In this document: one piece after another, positions 34,055 through 42,284 of the stretch
Numbering within the stretch: position 1 is the first letter of the stretch
Layout of the letters: every line of letters starts with the position of its first letter
Source of the DNA: Chloracidobacterium sp.
GTDB lineage: Bacteria > Acidobacteriota > Blastocatellia > Pyrinomonadales > Pyrinomonadaceae
Reading direction: 5' to 3'
DNA: 64,000 nucleotides
Assembly (NCBI GenBank): GCA_016706275.1
Contig: JADJJY010000002.1
Location: forward strand, 544,001-608,000
Made by a program: the position numbers and the translations under genes
Notes under the pieces: generated by a model
The model's database searches: none
What the model was told of the DNA's origin: nothing
Seen by the model: the letters and a program-made list of their open reading frames with translations, nothing else

Positions 34055-35406
34055 TTCTCGGAGATAATGAACGTAGGAACCATGCCTCCGCCTGATGAGA
34101 CGTTGGCAAGCTCGGTCGAGGACAGACGGGTGAACGCTGAGCCGACCTTACCCAGAAATAGTAGGGGATCTAGATCGACGAGTTGCTCAGTTAATTCCCA
34201 ATTCCCTTCTTCATCGGTAAGCATAGGGAAAAATTCTTTCGCAGTTTTAACACGTTCTTGGATCAGATAGTCACCGTCTTGGAGTGCGAGGGTGATAGCG
34301 CCGTCCCACTCTTCGGCAGTTGAATTCCAACCGATGTAAATACCATGGCCGCCATAATCATCGTTTGGCTTGAGCACAAGTTTGTGTGAATTTGCCCGCG
34401 TCCAGTCCACGAGGTTTACGGTCTCGCCCGCGTGCTCCGTGTGCTCGTCGCGAAAAACTCGCGTCCAGGGTATATGCTTTGTGATCGCTGAAAGCTCATC
34501 GTCGTTAAAGAGATGTTTGTACCGCTCGTTTGTCAGCACGGCAAAGATCGCTTTTTTATGTACGAGTTTTCCGCGAAAGCTATTGACCATACAGACCGCA
34601 CCGGCCCGATACGCGTCGAGGAGGGCCGGCTGCTCTTTCATGATCGGTAGATATTCATTGACGAGCAGCCGCTTGTAAACAATGTCGATCTCAGTGCCGT
34701 TGCACGAGAGTCGCGAGTCGTCAAAAGTGAGTTCACCGGGTGAGCAAATAATCGATCGATAGCCTTTAGATTCAAAATAATCCCGGAAAAGCTCGAATTC
34801 TTTGATCGTAGGCAGGTCTTCCAGGTCAACGATAGCGATCACCGGTTTATGGGTCATTTCGCCGCCGCAAAACTCGGTGTAGCATTCGAGCAAGACATCG
34901 AGCATTTTTGGCGAGCCTTCGAGAGTCTCGATGGCGTACCGCTCGGCGAACTTTTCCATCACCGGCAATGCCCGGAATATCTGAGACGCCGAATCCGAAA
35001 ACGCAATGCCCGCGGGACTCTCACCGTTCAACTCGACATAGCTATACGAATCCTCTGTTAGAAAAGAATCGAGCCGTGAAGTTGGTGAAACGTGCGAGTA
35101 TTTGGGATCGATCTTGATCAGTTCCTTCTCGATCTCGGTCACGCCCAACTCATCTAGGATTTCATCGTCAGTGACCGCGGCATCTTTTACCTTCTGAAGT
35201 GCCCCAAAGATGGTTTGGCAAATTTCCTTGATCCGTATCCAGTCACTTTCCATGACGAAATGCGGCCGCAAATACGGAGACAACCGACGCCCCCCAAATA
35301 TCAGCTTTGAACTTTCAAGCCGGTCATCGAGCATCCGCTGCGAACGCGACGCGAGATCGGCGTCATTGAGCAATTCGTGATAGTGTTCAACGGCTTCTTT
35401 TAGCAT
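34051..35406 (-). CDS. Circularly permuted ATP-grasp-like protein
   Basis: The 451-residue protein has AIVDLEDLPTIKEFELFRDYF, DIVYKRLLVNEYL, VCMVNSFRGKLVHKKAIFAVL and the late nucleotide-binding block HKLVLKPNDDYGGHGIYIG, an order seen in circularly permuted type 2 ATP-grasp enzymes. These ligate carboxylates to amines or thiols. The substrate is unknown. It overlaps the carboxyltransferase start by four bases (ATGA), suggesting a linked role or only shared expression. Confidence 0.75.
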   Translation of the reverse strand: MLKEAVEHYHELLNDADLASRSQRMLDDRLESSKLIFGGRRLSPYLRPHFVMESDWIRIKEICQTIFGALQKVKDAAVTDDEILDELGVTEIEKELIKIDPKYSHVSPTSRLDSFLTEDSYSYVELNGESPAGIAFSDSASQIFRALPVMEKFAERYAIETLEGSPKMLDVLLECYTEFCGGEMTHKPVIAIVDLEDLPTIKEFELFRDYFESKGYRSIICSPGELTFDDSRLSCNGTEIDIVYKRLLVNEYLPIMKEQPALLDAYRAGAVCMVNSFRGKLVHKKAIFAVLTNERYKHLFNDDELSAITKHIPWTRVFRDEHTEHAGETVNLVDWTRANSHKLVLKPNDDYGGHGIYIGWNSTAEEWDGAITLALQDGDYLIQERVKTAKEFFPMLTDEEGNWELTEQLVDLDPLLFLGKVGSAFTRLSSTELANVSSGGGMVPTFIISEK

Positions 35407-35413
35407 AGGTAGC

Positions 35414-35815
35414 TTATTTGGACATGCTCAGGATCTCTTGGAACTCATCTTTTGTCAGAGGCATGACGGAAAATCTCGGCTGACGGACTAGATAGATGTT
35501 TGCAAGAGCCGCATTTTCTTTGATGGCCGCAAGGGTAACGGGTTTCTTTAACGGCTTTGATGGAGTAAGTTCCACCGCGTGCCACGCTGTATCCGTTGGA
35601 TCAGGGAAAGCCTCTTTGGTGACCTCAGCTATGCCAACGATCTCCTTACCCACAACCGAGTGGTAAAAATAGACCTTGTCCCCAAGTTTCATATCCTTGA
35701 GAAACAGGCGTGCTTTAAAATTTCGCACACCTGTCCAATCCGTCTTGCCGTCTTTGACAAAATCGTCCCACGAATACGCCGTGGGCTCTTGTTTTACCAT
35801 CCAATAATTTGCCAT
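35414..35815 (-). CDS. EVE-domain protein
   Basis: The 133-residue protein matches the EVE domain: NYWMVKQEPTAYSWDDF start, TDWTGVRNFKARLFLKDM, LGDKVYFYHSVVGKEIVGI and a closing SVMPLTKDEFQEIL. EVE domains are PUA-like readers of modified bases; the ligand in bacteria is mostly unproven. It lies in a tight minus-strand series (7 bases before the ATP-grasp gene, 3 bases after the next gene upstream). Confidence 0.9.
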   Translation of the reverse strand: MANYWMVKQEPTAYSWDDFVKDGKTDWTGVRNFKARLFLKDMKLGDKVYFYHSVVGKEIVGIAEVTKEAFPDPTDTAWHAVELTPSKPLKKPVTLAAIKENAALANIYLVRQPRFSVMPLTKDEFQEILSMSK

Positions 35816-35818
35816 ATA

Positions 35819-36403
35819 TTATTTTTTAGCGTCTGCGGCTTTCTTATTCAACCATTTTGCCCAACGTTCAAGGACGGGACGAAATGGTTTGAAGAGCTTT
35901 GCACGAAAACTGCCTTCTGATTGCTTTTCGCTCCAGAGTTTTAGGTTCTTTTCGGCGTATTGACGGATCTGCGGTTCGAGGCTTGTGCGTTTTACTGAGT
36001 GCCGCAGCGTCAGGTAATAATGCTGGCCGACGAGCGAAAAGATCAGTCCCGCGATGTTGCCCTTAAAGCCGCTCTTTGCCATGAACTTTTTGACAAAACC
36101 CTCGGTCGGCTGCAGCAGCGCAGCCATCGACATCTCAAACCACGGCGCCTGATTTTGCACACGCGGATGATACAGCCCCGGCAGATCGCCCTTTACGGGG
36201 ATGTCCATATTCTTTAGACGCGGGTCGCTGATGTAATCGACCAGCTTGATCTTTTCGACGCCGCGATACTGTTCAACGGGCAGAAAATCGAGCACCTTAT
36301 TGATCGTCGCTTCGTAATCTTTGGGCAGCGGAAACGAAGCGGTGTTTTCGATGCGTATCTTTGTGATCTTCGCGGCCTTTTGGCCGGCGGTTTCTATTGC
36401 CAT
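35819..36403 (-). CDS. Conserved-looking hypothetical protein
   Basis: The 194-residue protein has no signal peptide. It contains ITKIRIENTASFPLPKDYEA, LVDYISDPRLKNMDIPVKG, GLYHPRVQNQAPWFEMSMAA and SLVGQHYYLTLRHSVK. The last block is where a zincin HExxH might be expected, but the Glu is replaced, so no catalytic claim is made. The C-terminus is basic (ERWAKWLNKKAADAKK). It is first in a four-gene minus-strand series with the EVE, ATP-grasp and carboxylase genes. Confidence 0.7.
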   Translation of the reverse strand: MAIETAGQKAAKITKIRIENTASFPLPKDYEATINKVLDFLPVEQYRGVEKIKLVDYISDPRLKNMDIPVKGDLPGLYHPRVQNQAPWFEMSMAALLQPTEGFVKKFMAKSGFKGNIAGLIFSLVGQHYYLTLRHSVKRTSLEPQIRQYAEKNLKLWSEKQSEGSFRAKLFKPFRPVLERWAKWLNKKAADAKK

Positions 36404-36414
36404 ACTTAGGGGTT

Positions 36415-36448
36415 AATTGTAAATCGTGAATCGTTAATAGTAAATCCG
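36415..36448. repeat. Heptamer repeat upstream of the 35819-36403 gene
   Basis: Units AATTGTA, AATCGTG, AATCGTT, AATAGTA, AATC in strict 7-bp register. Confidence 0.75.
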
Positions 36449-36577
36449 AGACATCATTGTGGCGTTAATGCGACAAAAAAGACGTTGGCCACCGATCACA
36501 CGGCGGAAATCACGGATAAATCAATGAAAATACTGTTTCGGATGGGTGGCACGCGGTTTGTAATAAGATTAGCGAAA

Positions 36578-37473
36578 ATGAATCAAACGACCCTTGCAAA
36601 ATCCATCAGCGTATTAGGCGTTGGGCTGCACACCGGCGTTGAAGTCAATATGACTTTACGTCCTGCGCCTGAAAACACAGGCTACATTTTGTCCGCACCG
36701 ATCTCGATAATTTTGAGATACCCGCATCCGTCGAATACATCTCGCATTGTAGTTACGCGACCACGCTAATGCGGCGCGGTGTCGTGCTTTCGACCTGCGA
36801 ACATCTGCTTTCTGCTCTGCGCGGTTCCGGCGTAGATAATTGCTTTATCGATCTCGACAATATCGAGATCCCGATCATGGACGGCTCTAGCGAAGATTTC
36901 ATCGCTCTGATCGAAAAGGCCGGTATCGCCGAACAAAAAGCCGCTAGACGTGTTTTTCGCGTGCTCGAACGCGTCGCGTTTGAACAAGGCGACCGCAAGA
37001 TGTCGATCGAGCCTTCGGAAAAGTTTGAGATCGATTGCGTGATCAACTTTCCCCACCCTTTTATTGGAAAACAAACATTTCGATACACCGAAGACAACGC
37101 TAAAGACGAAAATCCGCACTCCGCAATCCGCACTCCGCAATCGTCATATGGACGCGAGATCGCCTCAGCCCGTACTTTTGGCTTTACACACGAGATCGAC
37201 ATGCTGCGAAAGGCAAATCTCGCCCTCGGCGGCTCGATCGACAACGCAATTGTGCTGACCGACAGCGGCATGCTCAACGAAACGCCGCTCCGTTTTGCCG
37301 ACGAATTTGTCCGTCACAAAATACTCGACATCATCGGCGACCTCGCCCTCATCGGAATGCCCATCGCCGGCCGGGTCACCGCCGAAAAAAGCGGCCACAG
37401 CGTCCATGCATCGCTCATGAGCAAACTCCTCAAAGCTGAACACGCATGGGAGATCGTCGAAACTTTCAACTAA
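36578..37473 (+). CDS. lpxC: UDP-3-O-acyl-N-acetylglucosamine deacetylase, frameshifted
   Basis: The N-terminal part (ATG 36578, LGVGLHTGVEVNMTLRPAPENTGYI) and the rest (STCEHLLSALRGSG, EIPIMDGSS, ISARTFGF-like ASARTFGF, FVRHKILDIIGD, KSGH) form one LpxC but lie in two frames. The shift is at the T run 36687-36690: one extra T would restore NTGYIFVRTDLDNFEIPASV and continue into the second frame. All zinc ligands (His of CEHL, His and Asp of RHKILD) are intact after the shift. LpxC commits to lipid A synthesis. Either an assembly or sequencing error, real decay, or slippage. Residues about 178-188 derive from a heptamer repeat (37111-37142). Confidence 0.85.
37111..37142. repeat. Heptamer repeat inside lpxC
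   Basis: AATCCGC, ACTCCGC, AATCCGC, ACTCCGC, AATC; translated as NPHSAIRTPQS, where other LpxC proteins have no such insertion. Confidence 0.8.
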
Positions 37474-37478
37474 GTCTT

Positions 37479-37545
37479 TGGTCCGGTCCGGACCGGGTGG
37501 ACCAAGATGGACCAAGATGGACCAAGATGGACCAAGGTGGACCAA
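37479..37545. repeat. TGGACCAAGA decamer array after lpxC
   Basis: GGTCCGG/CCGGACC palindrome followed by about five 10-bp units (TGGACCAAGA or TGGACCAAGG). Same structure as 28962-29008. Confidence 0.9.
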
Positions 37546-37553
37546 ACCTCAGT

Positions 37554-38015
37554 TCAGGCCCCGAATTGCGTTAAATGATGATCGAGATGCTTGTAGAGCA
37601 TGTTGCTCCACTGCGTTTTGTTTAGAACGCCGAATGAATGTGATTCTTTACCGTCAAATTCCGCTTCGCCAAGCTCTGTGGTTCGATCGATAAACTCGAT
37701 CAGACGTATGCGTTCGCGTTCAAACTCGCGTTCGTCGCTGATGATGAACTGGGGCCCTGTCGGGCTGTTCTTCTTCGCCGGTTTTTCTCCAACTACAAAC
37801 GGAGCGACGACGTATTTTAGGATCCAACTCATAGGAAATTTGGGTTTAGGATGTTTGTCGGGCTCATAAATGCATTCGTACGCAACATTGCAATGTGCAA
37901 GCATCTGATCCACGGTCATCTTGCCCCATTGACGTTGCGACTCGGGCGTTAGGATATTTAGTCTTGCGATAATTCCGTCTGAAACTTCTTTGGTGAAAAT
38001 GTTTGGATATGGCAT
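37554..38015 (-). CDS. DUF1569 (DinB-like) protein
   Basis: The 153-residue protein has the DUF1569 pattern: RQWGKMTVDQMLAHCNVAYE near residue 30, a central RLIEFIDRT helix and a C-terminal MLYKHLDHHLTQFG. The spaced histidines (HC, HLDHH) suggest a metal-binding four-helix bundle related to DinB/YfiT. The reaction is unknown. It is convergent with lpxC, separated by a decamer array. Confidence 0.8.
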   Translation of the reverse strand: MPYPNIFTKEVSDGIIARLNILTPESQRQWGKMTVDQMLAHCNVAYECIYEPDKHPKPKFPMSWILKYVVAPFVVGEKPAKKNSPTGPQFIISDEREFERERIRLIEFIDRTTELGEAEFDGKESHSFGVLNKTQWSNMLYKHLDHHLTQFGA

Positions 38016-38033
38016 GTCGTTTTTTCTCCTTTA

Positions 38034-38068
38034 TTCGTGGCAAGCAAGGATGCTTGCCGCTCCAGTCC
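38034..38068. repeat. AAGCATCCTTGCTTG palindromic repeat, copy 1
   Basis: On the minus strand CTGGAGCGGCAAGCATCCTT then GCTTGCC, identical over about 27 bases to 40519-40545 in the opposite orientation. Confidence 0.75.
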
Positions 38069-39477
38069 TATTTTTCCCAATCCGGCGTGTGAAACGTCCC
38101 CTCTTTATCGATCCTCTGATATGTATGTGCCCCAAAATAATCGCGTTGTGCTTGAATAAGGTTTGCCGGCAAACGCTCGGTGCGGAAAGCGTCGAAATAC
38201 GCGAGGGCGGACGAGAAACACGCGGCCGGGATGCCGTTTTCGTTGAAGGCGACGACGGCTTTGCGGAGCGAGCTGACGCGCGAATTGAGCAGATCGGCGA
38301 ATGTTTTGTCGAGGATCAGGTTTTCGAGCGTTGGATCGAGTGAATATGCTTTGCGGATCGATTCGAGCAGTTTTGAACGAATAATGCAGCCGCCGCGCCA
38401 AATTCTAGCGATCTCGGCGAGATCGAGGCCGTAATTGCTCTCGGTGGAAGCACGTTGGAGTAGGGACATTCCTTGAGCGTAGGTCAGGATAAATGCACAG
38501 AACAGAGCGTCTTCGAGTTCGCCGACGGAGGTTCGCGAATGGCTTTGATCGGCGGACGTGCTCATGCCAAAGTATTTGGCGGCGACATTTGTTCTCACCG
38601 CTTTTTGCGCGGATATCTGACGCATCGAGACGGCCGCATCGATCGTCGGGATAGGGACGCCGTGATCCATCGCCGCTTGCGACGTCCATTTGCCGGTTCC
38701 CTTTTGACCGGCAGTGTCGAGGATCATTGATACGAGTGGATTGCCCGTGTCCGGATCATTCTTTCGCAGTACTTCAGCGGTGATCTCGACGAGGAATGAA
38801 TTAAGTTCACCGCCGTTCCAATCGGTTAAGGTGCGGTGCAGCTCGGTATTCGCCATCCGCAGAACACGCTGCATAAAATCGTAGGTCTCGGCGAGCAACT
38901 GCATCATGCCGTACTCGATGCCGTTATGCACCATCTTGACGAAGTGCCCGGCCGAGCCAGAGCCCATGTACGCGACGCACGGTTCGCCGTTTACTTTGGC
39001 AGAGACGGCCTGGAGCGTGGTCTCGATGCGGTCGTAGAAATCTTTGCGGCCGCCGGGCATGATCGAGGCACCGTGACGGGCCCCTTCTTCACCTCCGCTT
39101 ACGCCAATGCCCATGAACCCGACGCCTTTGGCGTCAAGCTCAGCAATGCGACGGTCGGTGTCGGTAAAATGCGAGTTGCCGCCATCGATGATGAGGTCAT
39201 CTTTCTCAAGGTGCGGCACGAGCTCGGCGATGACGCTGTCAACGATCGGCCCCGCGGGCACGAGCAGCATAATATTACGTGGCGATTCCAGTTTGGAGAT
39301 AAAATCGGCGAGGTCGTTGCCGACATCTAGCGGCATTCCGTTACTTTCTTTGAGTAAAAGGTCGCGCTTGCCCGCGTCGAGGTCGTAACCGACGCCGCTG
39401 ATGCCGTGTTCGGCAATATTAAGCAAAAAATTGCGGCCCATTGTGCCGAGGCCGATCATGCCGAAATGTGCTTTCAT
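38068..39477 (-). CDS. gnd: 6-phosphogluconate dehydrogenase, decarboxylating
   Basis: The 469-residue protein has the family length and motifs: the Rossmann start GMIGLGTMGRNFLLNIAEHG, the substrate loop GVSGGEEGARHGASIMPGG, the catalytic region HNGIEYGMMQLLAE and the C-terminal LIQAQRDYFGAHTYQR that reaches into the partner subunit. It makes ribulose-5-phosphate, CO2 and NADPH; rpe at 4.9 kb uses the product. It appears monocistronic and lies between two copies of an inverted palindromic repeat. Confidence 0.95.
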   Translation of the reverse strand: MKAHFGMIGLGTMGRNFLLNIAEHGISGVGYDLDAGKRDLLLKESNGMPLDVGNDLADFISKLESPRNIMLLVPAGPIVDSVIAELVPHLEKDDLIIDGGNSHFTDTDRRIAELDAKGVGFMGIGVSGGEEGARHGASIMPGGRKDFYDRIETTLQAVSAKVNGEPCVAYMGSGSAGHFVKMVHNGIEYGMMQLLAETYDFMQRVLRMANTELHRTLTDWNGGELNSFLVEITAEVLRKNDPDTGNPLVSMILDTAGQKGTGKWTSQAAMDHGVPIPTIDAAVSMRQISAQKAVRTNVAAKYFGMSTSADQSHSRTSVGELEDALFCAFILTYAQGMSLLQRASTESNYGLDLAEIARIWRGGCIIRSKLLESIRKAYSLDPTLENLILDKTFADLLNSRVSSLRKAVVAFNENGIPAACFSSALAYFDAFRTERLPANLIQAQRDYFGAHTYQRIDKEGTFHTPDWEK

Positions 39478-39487
39478 ATAATAATAT

Positions 39488-39570
39488 TCACCACGGAATC
39501 ACAGAGGACACAGAGAGACAGAAATTATTTGCCCATTACTCAGTGATCTCTGTGTCTCTGTGGTAAATTC
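39488..39570. repeat. CACAGAG-type inverted repeat
   Basis: CCACGGAATCACAGAGGACA... on the left is an imperfect reverse complement of CTCTGTGTCTCTGTGG on the right, forming a long hairpin between gnd and the dehydratase-like gene. Confidence 0.6.
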
Positions 39571-39592
39571 TTCTTTTCAAGATTCTAACTCT

Positions 39593-40516
39593 ATGCAGGC
39601 AAATCATCCAACACTTCTCTAGGCAATCCGCCCGACAACATTTATCAAGTCAGCAAAACTCTGCGACCATCTCGGTCTCGACGTAACAATTGCGACGGAG
39701 ACTTTTCAACACACCGGAAGTTTTAAGTTTCGTGCGGCATACAATGTCGCTTTAAATGTGCCGAATGATGAGCTTATCGGCGTGTCGTCGGGCAATTTCG
39801 GGCAGGCACTCGCTTATGCGGCCAAGCTGCTCGGAAAGAAATGTACGGTCATAATGCCGCACAATTCAGCGCAAGTTAAGATCGATGCGGTTCGTTCATA
39901 CGGAGCCGAGGCAGATCTGATCAATGTTAATGAAGTAAGCCGAACCGAGAGATTAGCTCGCCTATCAGCAGAACGGCCAAACGCCTACCTAGCAAGCGCG
40001 TTTAACGATCAGCTTGTTATTGACGGCAATTCGACGCTTGGTGATGAGTTATCAGAACACGATTTCGACGCGGTCATCATTCCCATAGGCGGCGGCGGAC
40101 TGATTTCGGGCACCATTCAAAGTTTTTGTCGAAATGGAATACTAACCGACGTGATCGGTGCCGAGCCGCTTATGGCAAACGACGCCGCACGCTCCCTGCT
40201 TGCCGGACATTTGATCGCCAACGAGACGGAACCGCAGACGATAGCTGACGGCACGCGAACGCTGTCACTTGGAGATCTCAACTGGGCAGTGATTAAAGAC
40301 GGCCTGAAAGAGATAATCGAGGTGCCAGAGGAAGAGATCATCGAGGCATTAAGAGTTTACTTCGGGCTCGCAAATCTGAAATGCGAACCGACGGGTGCAT
40401 TGAGTCTGGGAGCAGTCTTGAGTAAAAAAGAGCGGTTTCGAGATAAAAAGATCTGCCTGGTTGTTAGCGGTGGGAATGTTGATCCGGCAGTTTATGCGAA
40501 ATTGATCTCGACGTGA
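39593..40516 (+). pseudogene. Threonine/serine dehydratase-like PLP enzyme with in-frame amber codon
   Basis: From ATG 39593 nine codons are followed by TAG (39620-39622), then the same frame continues with AIRPTTFIKSAKLCDHLG, the PLP-lysine segment FQHTGSFKFRAAYN, SSGNFGQALAYAAKLLG, the glycine loop IPIGGGGLISGT and SGGNVDPAV. The only standard start after the TAG is a GTG at 39758, which would remove the PLP lysine, so an intact enzyme needs the upstream part. CAG to TAG is a single transition. A pseudogene, suppression, rare start (ATC/ATT) or sequence error are all possible. Relatives are fold-type II threonine dehydratases and serine racemases. Confidence 0.75.
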
Positions 40517-40517
40517 C

Positions 40518-40581
40518 TGGAGCGGCAAGCATCCTTGCTTGGCAGTACCTGAAGGCTAGCAGCGATGCTTGCCCTCCAGTC
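40518..40581. repeat. AAGCATCCTTGCTTG palindromic repeat, copy 2
   Basis: CTGGAGCGGCAAGCATCCTT...GATGCTTGCCCTCCAG forms an imperfect palindrome between convergent genes; its left half equals 38034-38068 inverted. Confidence 0.75.
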
Positions 40582-40583
40582 AG

Positions 40584-42281
40584 TTAAACTTTGCCTATCT
40601 CCTCAACAAACGTCACGCGATTGATCTCATATAGAGTTGTCGTGCCGAGGAACACCTTTTTGACCGCGGATTCGCGAAGCGACGACAGGCCTTCCCTTTC
40701 AGCCTGACGGCGGATCTCGGAACCTGGGCGGCGCTCGATGATCATTTCGCGGATCGTGTCGGACATATCGAGGAGCTCGTGGATCGCAGTTCGGCCGCGA
40801 TAGCCGGTATGGTTGCACGCGTCACAGCCAACGCTGCGATAAAAAATCTGACCTGCGGGTAACGACTCGGAATGCATACCTGATACCGACAACTCTTCCT
40901 CCGCCGGAACATAAGCCCGTTTGCAGGTTGGGCAAAGCATACGCACCAGCCGTTGGGCGAGCACGCAGTTAAGCGAAGACACAAAGTTATACGGCTCAAC
41001 GCCCATATTCAAAAATCGTCCGATAACGTCGATAACGTTATTGGCATGGACCGTCGTGAACACAAGGTGACCCGTAAGCGCCGATTGGATGGCGATCTGG
41101 GCGGTTTCCTCGTCACGAATTTCACCGACCATTATCTTGTCAGGATCGTGACGCAGTATAGATCTCAGTCCGCGCGCAAACGTTAGCCCTTTCTTTTCGT
41201 TGACTGGAATTTGCACGATGCCGTGGAGTTGGTACTCGACCGGATCTTCGATGGTGATGATCTTATCTTCGTCGTTGCGGATCTCGTTAAGGGCGGCGTA
41301 AAGCGTGGTCGTTTTACCCGAACCGGTCGGCCCGGTCACCAAGACCATTCCATAAGGTTCTTTGATATAAAGCCTAAATCGAGAAACGTCATCCGGATCA
41401 AAACCGACCACATCGAGGTCGAGATTCTTGAATTCCTCGTTGATCTGCTCTTTGTCGAGAATACGGATAACGGCGTCTTCGCCAAAAACAGTCGGCATTA
41501 TCGAGACACGGAAATCAACGGTTCGGCCCTTGTAACGCACGCGAAAACGGCCGTCCTGCGGTATGCGGCGTTCGGCGATGTCGAGCTCAGACATGACCTT
41601 TATACGCGAAATTAGTTGCTGGTGAAACGCAATATCGATCGGATCGACCTTGGCGTACAAAGCTCCGTCGATGCGAAATTTGACCTGCACGTCTCGTTCG
41701 CGCGTCTCAATATGGATATCCGACGAACGCGATTCCATTGCGTTGTAGAGAATGGTATCGACTAGTTTGATGATCGGTGCGATGTCGCTGTCTGATGCGA
41801 GACGGTCGAGATCGAGTACCTCTTCGCCCTGATCGGTCTCTTTTACCAGCGAGATCTTAAAGGTCGATGCGGCCTCGGCAAGCACACGCTGGGTCGAATC
41901 GCCTTTGCGCAATACGACGTCAATTGCACCGGCAGTCGCAACATACGGCACAATGCGGACATTTAATACATTTTCCAGCTCGTCTAGGCGCTCGAGATTT
42001 GACGGATCTGCCATCGCCGCGTGAAGATTATTGCCTTCACGGCGAAGCGGGACAAATTGATTGCGAAGCATCAGATCGACGGGCAATTTCGCAAGCTCTT
42101 CGATATCGACTGGAGACGGTTGTTCGGGCGGTAACAGGTCGATGAACGGCAAGCGGTAACGCAACGCCAGTGCCTTTGCTTCCGTAACCTCAGGCGGCTG
42201 TTTGTCTAGAAATTCAGCCACATCAATGGTCGGTGCCGATACGTCAGCGACCTCATTTTCAGTTTGTATTTGTTCGCTCAT
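40584..42281 (-). CDS. Type IV pilus / type II secretion assembly ATPase (PilB/GspE)
   Basis: The 565-residue protein has an N-terminal GspE-N domain (about 25-135), then the hexameric ATPase with Walker A GPTGSGKT (317-324), Asp box around IEDPVEYQL, Walker B IMVGEIRDEETAQ and the His box GHLVFTTVHAN. A four-cysteine zinc motif is present (CPTCKRAY and CDACNHTG), typical of PilB/GspE assembly ATPases and absent in PilT. It powers pilin or pseudopilin polymerisation at the inner membrane. It is followed upstream (4 bases) by the PilC/GspF gene in the same operon. Confidence 0.93.
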   Translation of the reverse strand: MSEQIQTENEVADVSAPTIDVAEFLDKQPPEVTEAKALALRYRLPFIDLLPPEQPSPVDIEELAKLPVDLMLRNQFVPLRREGNNLHAAMADPSNLERLDELENVLNVRIVPYVATAGAIDVVLRKGDSTQRVLAEAASTFKISLVKETDQGEEVLDLDRLASDSDIAPIIKLVDTILYNAMESRSSDIHIETRERDVQVKFRIDGALYAKVDPIDIAFHQQLISRIKVMSELDIAERRIPQDGRFRVRYKGRTVDFRVSIMPTVFGEDAVIRILDKEQINEEFKNLDLDVVGFDPDDVSRFRLYIKEPYGMVLVTGPTGSGKTTTLYAALNEIRNDEDKIITIEDPVEYQLHGIVQIPVNEKKGLTFARGLRSILRHDPDKIMVGEIRDEETAQIAIQSALTGHLVFTTVHANNVIDVIGRFLNMGVEPYNFVSSLNCVLAQRLVRMLCPTCKRAYVPAEEELSVSGMHSESLPAGQIFYRSVGCDACNHTGYRGRTAIHELLDMSDTIREMIIERRPGSEIRRQAEREGLSSLRESAVKKVFLGTTTLYEINRVTFVEEIGKV

Positions 42282-42284
42282 TTA

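Noticed and set aside
35819..36403. Calling this protein a zinc metallopeptidase
   Set aside because: The only candidate motif reads GQHYYLTLRH and lacks the catalytic Glu of HExxH.
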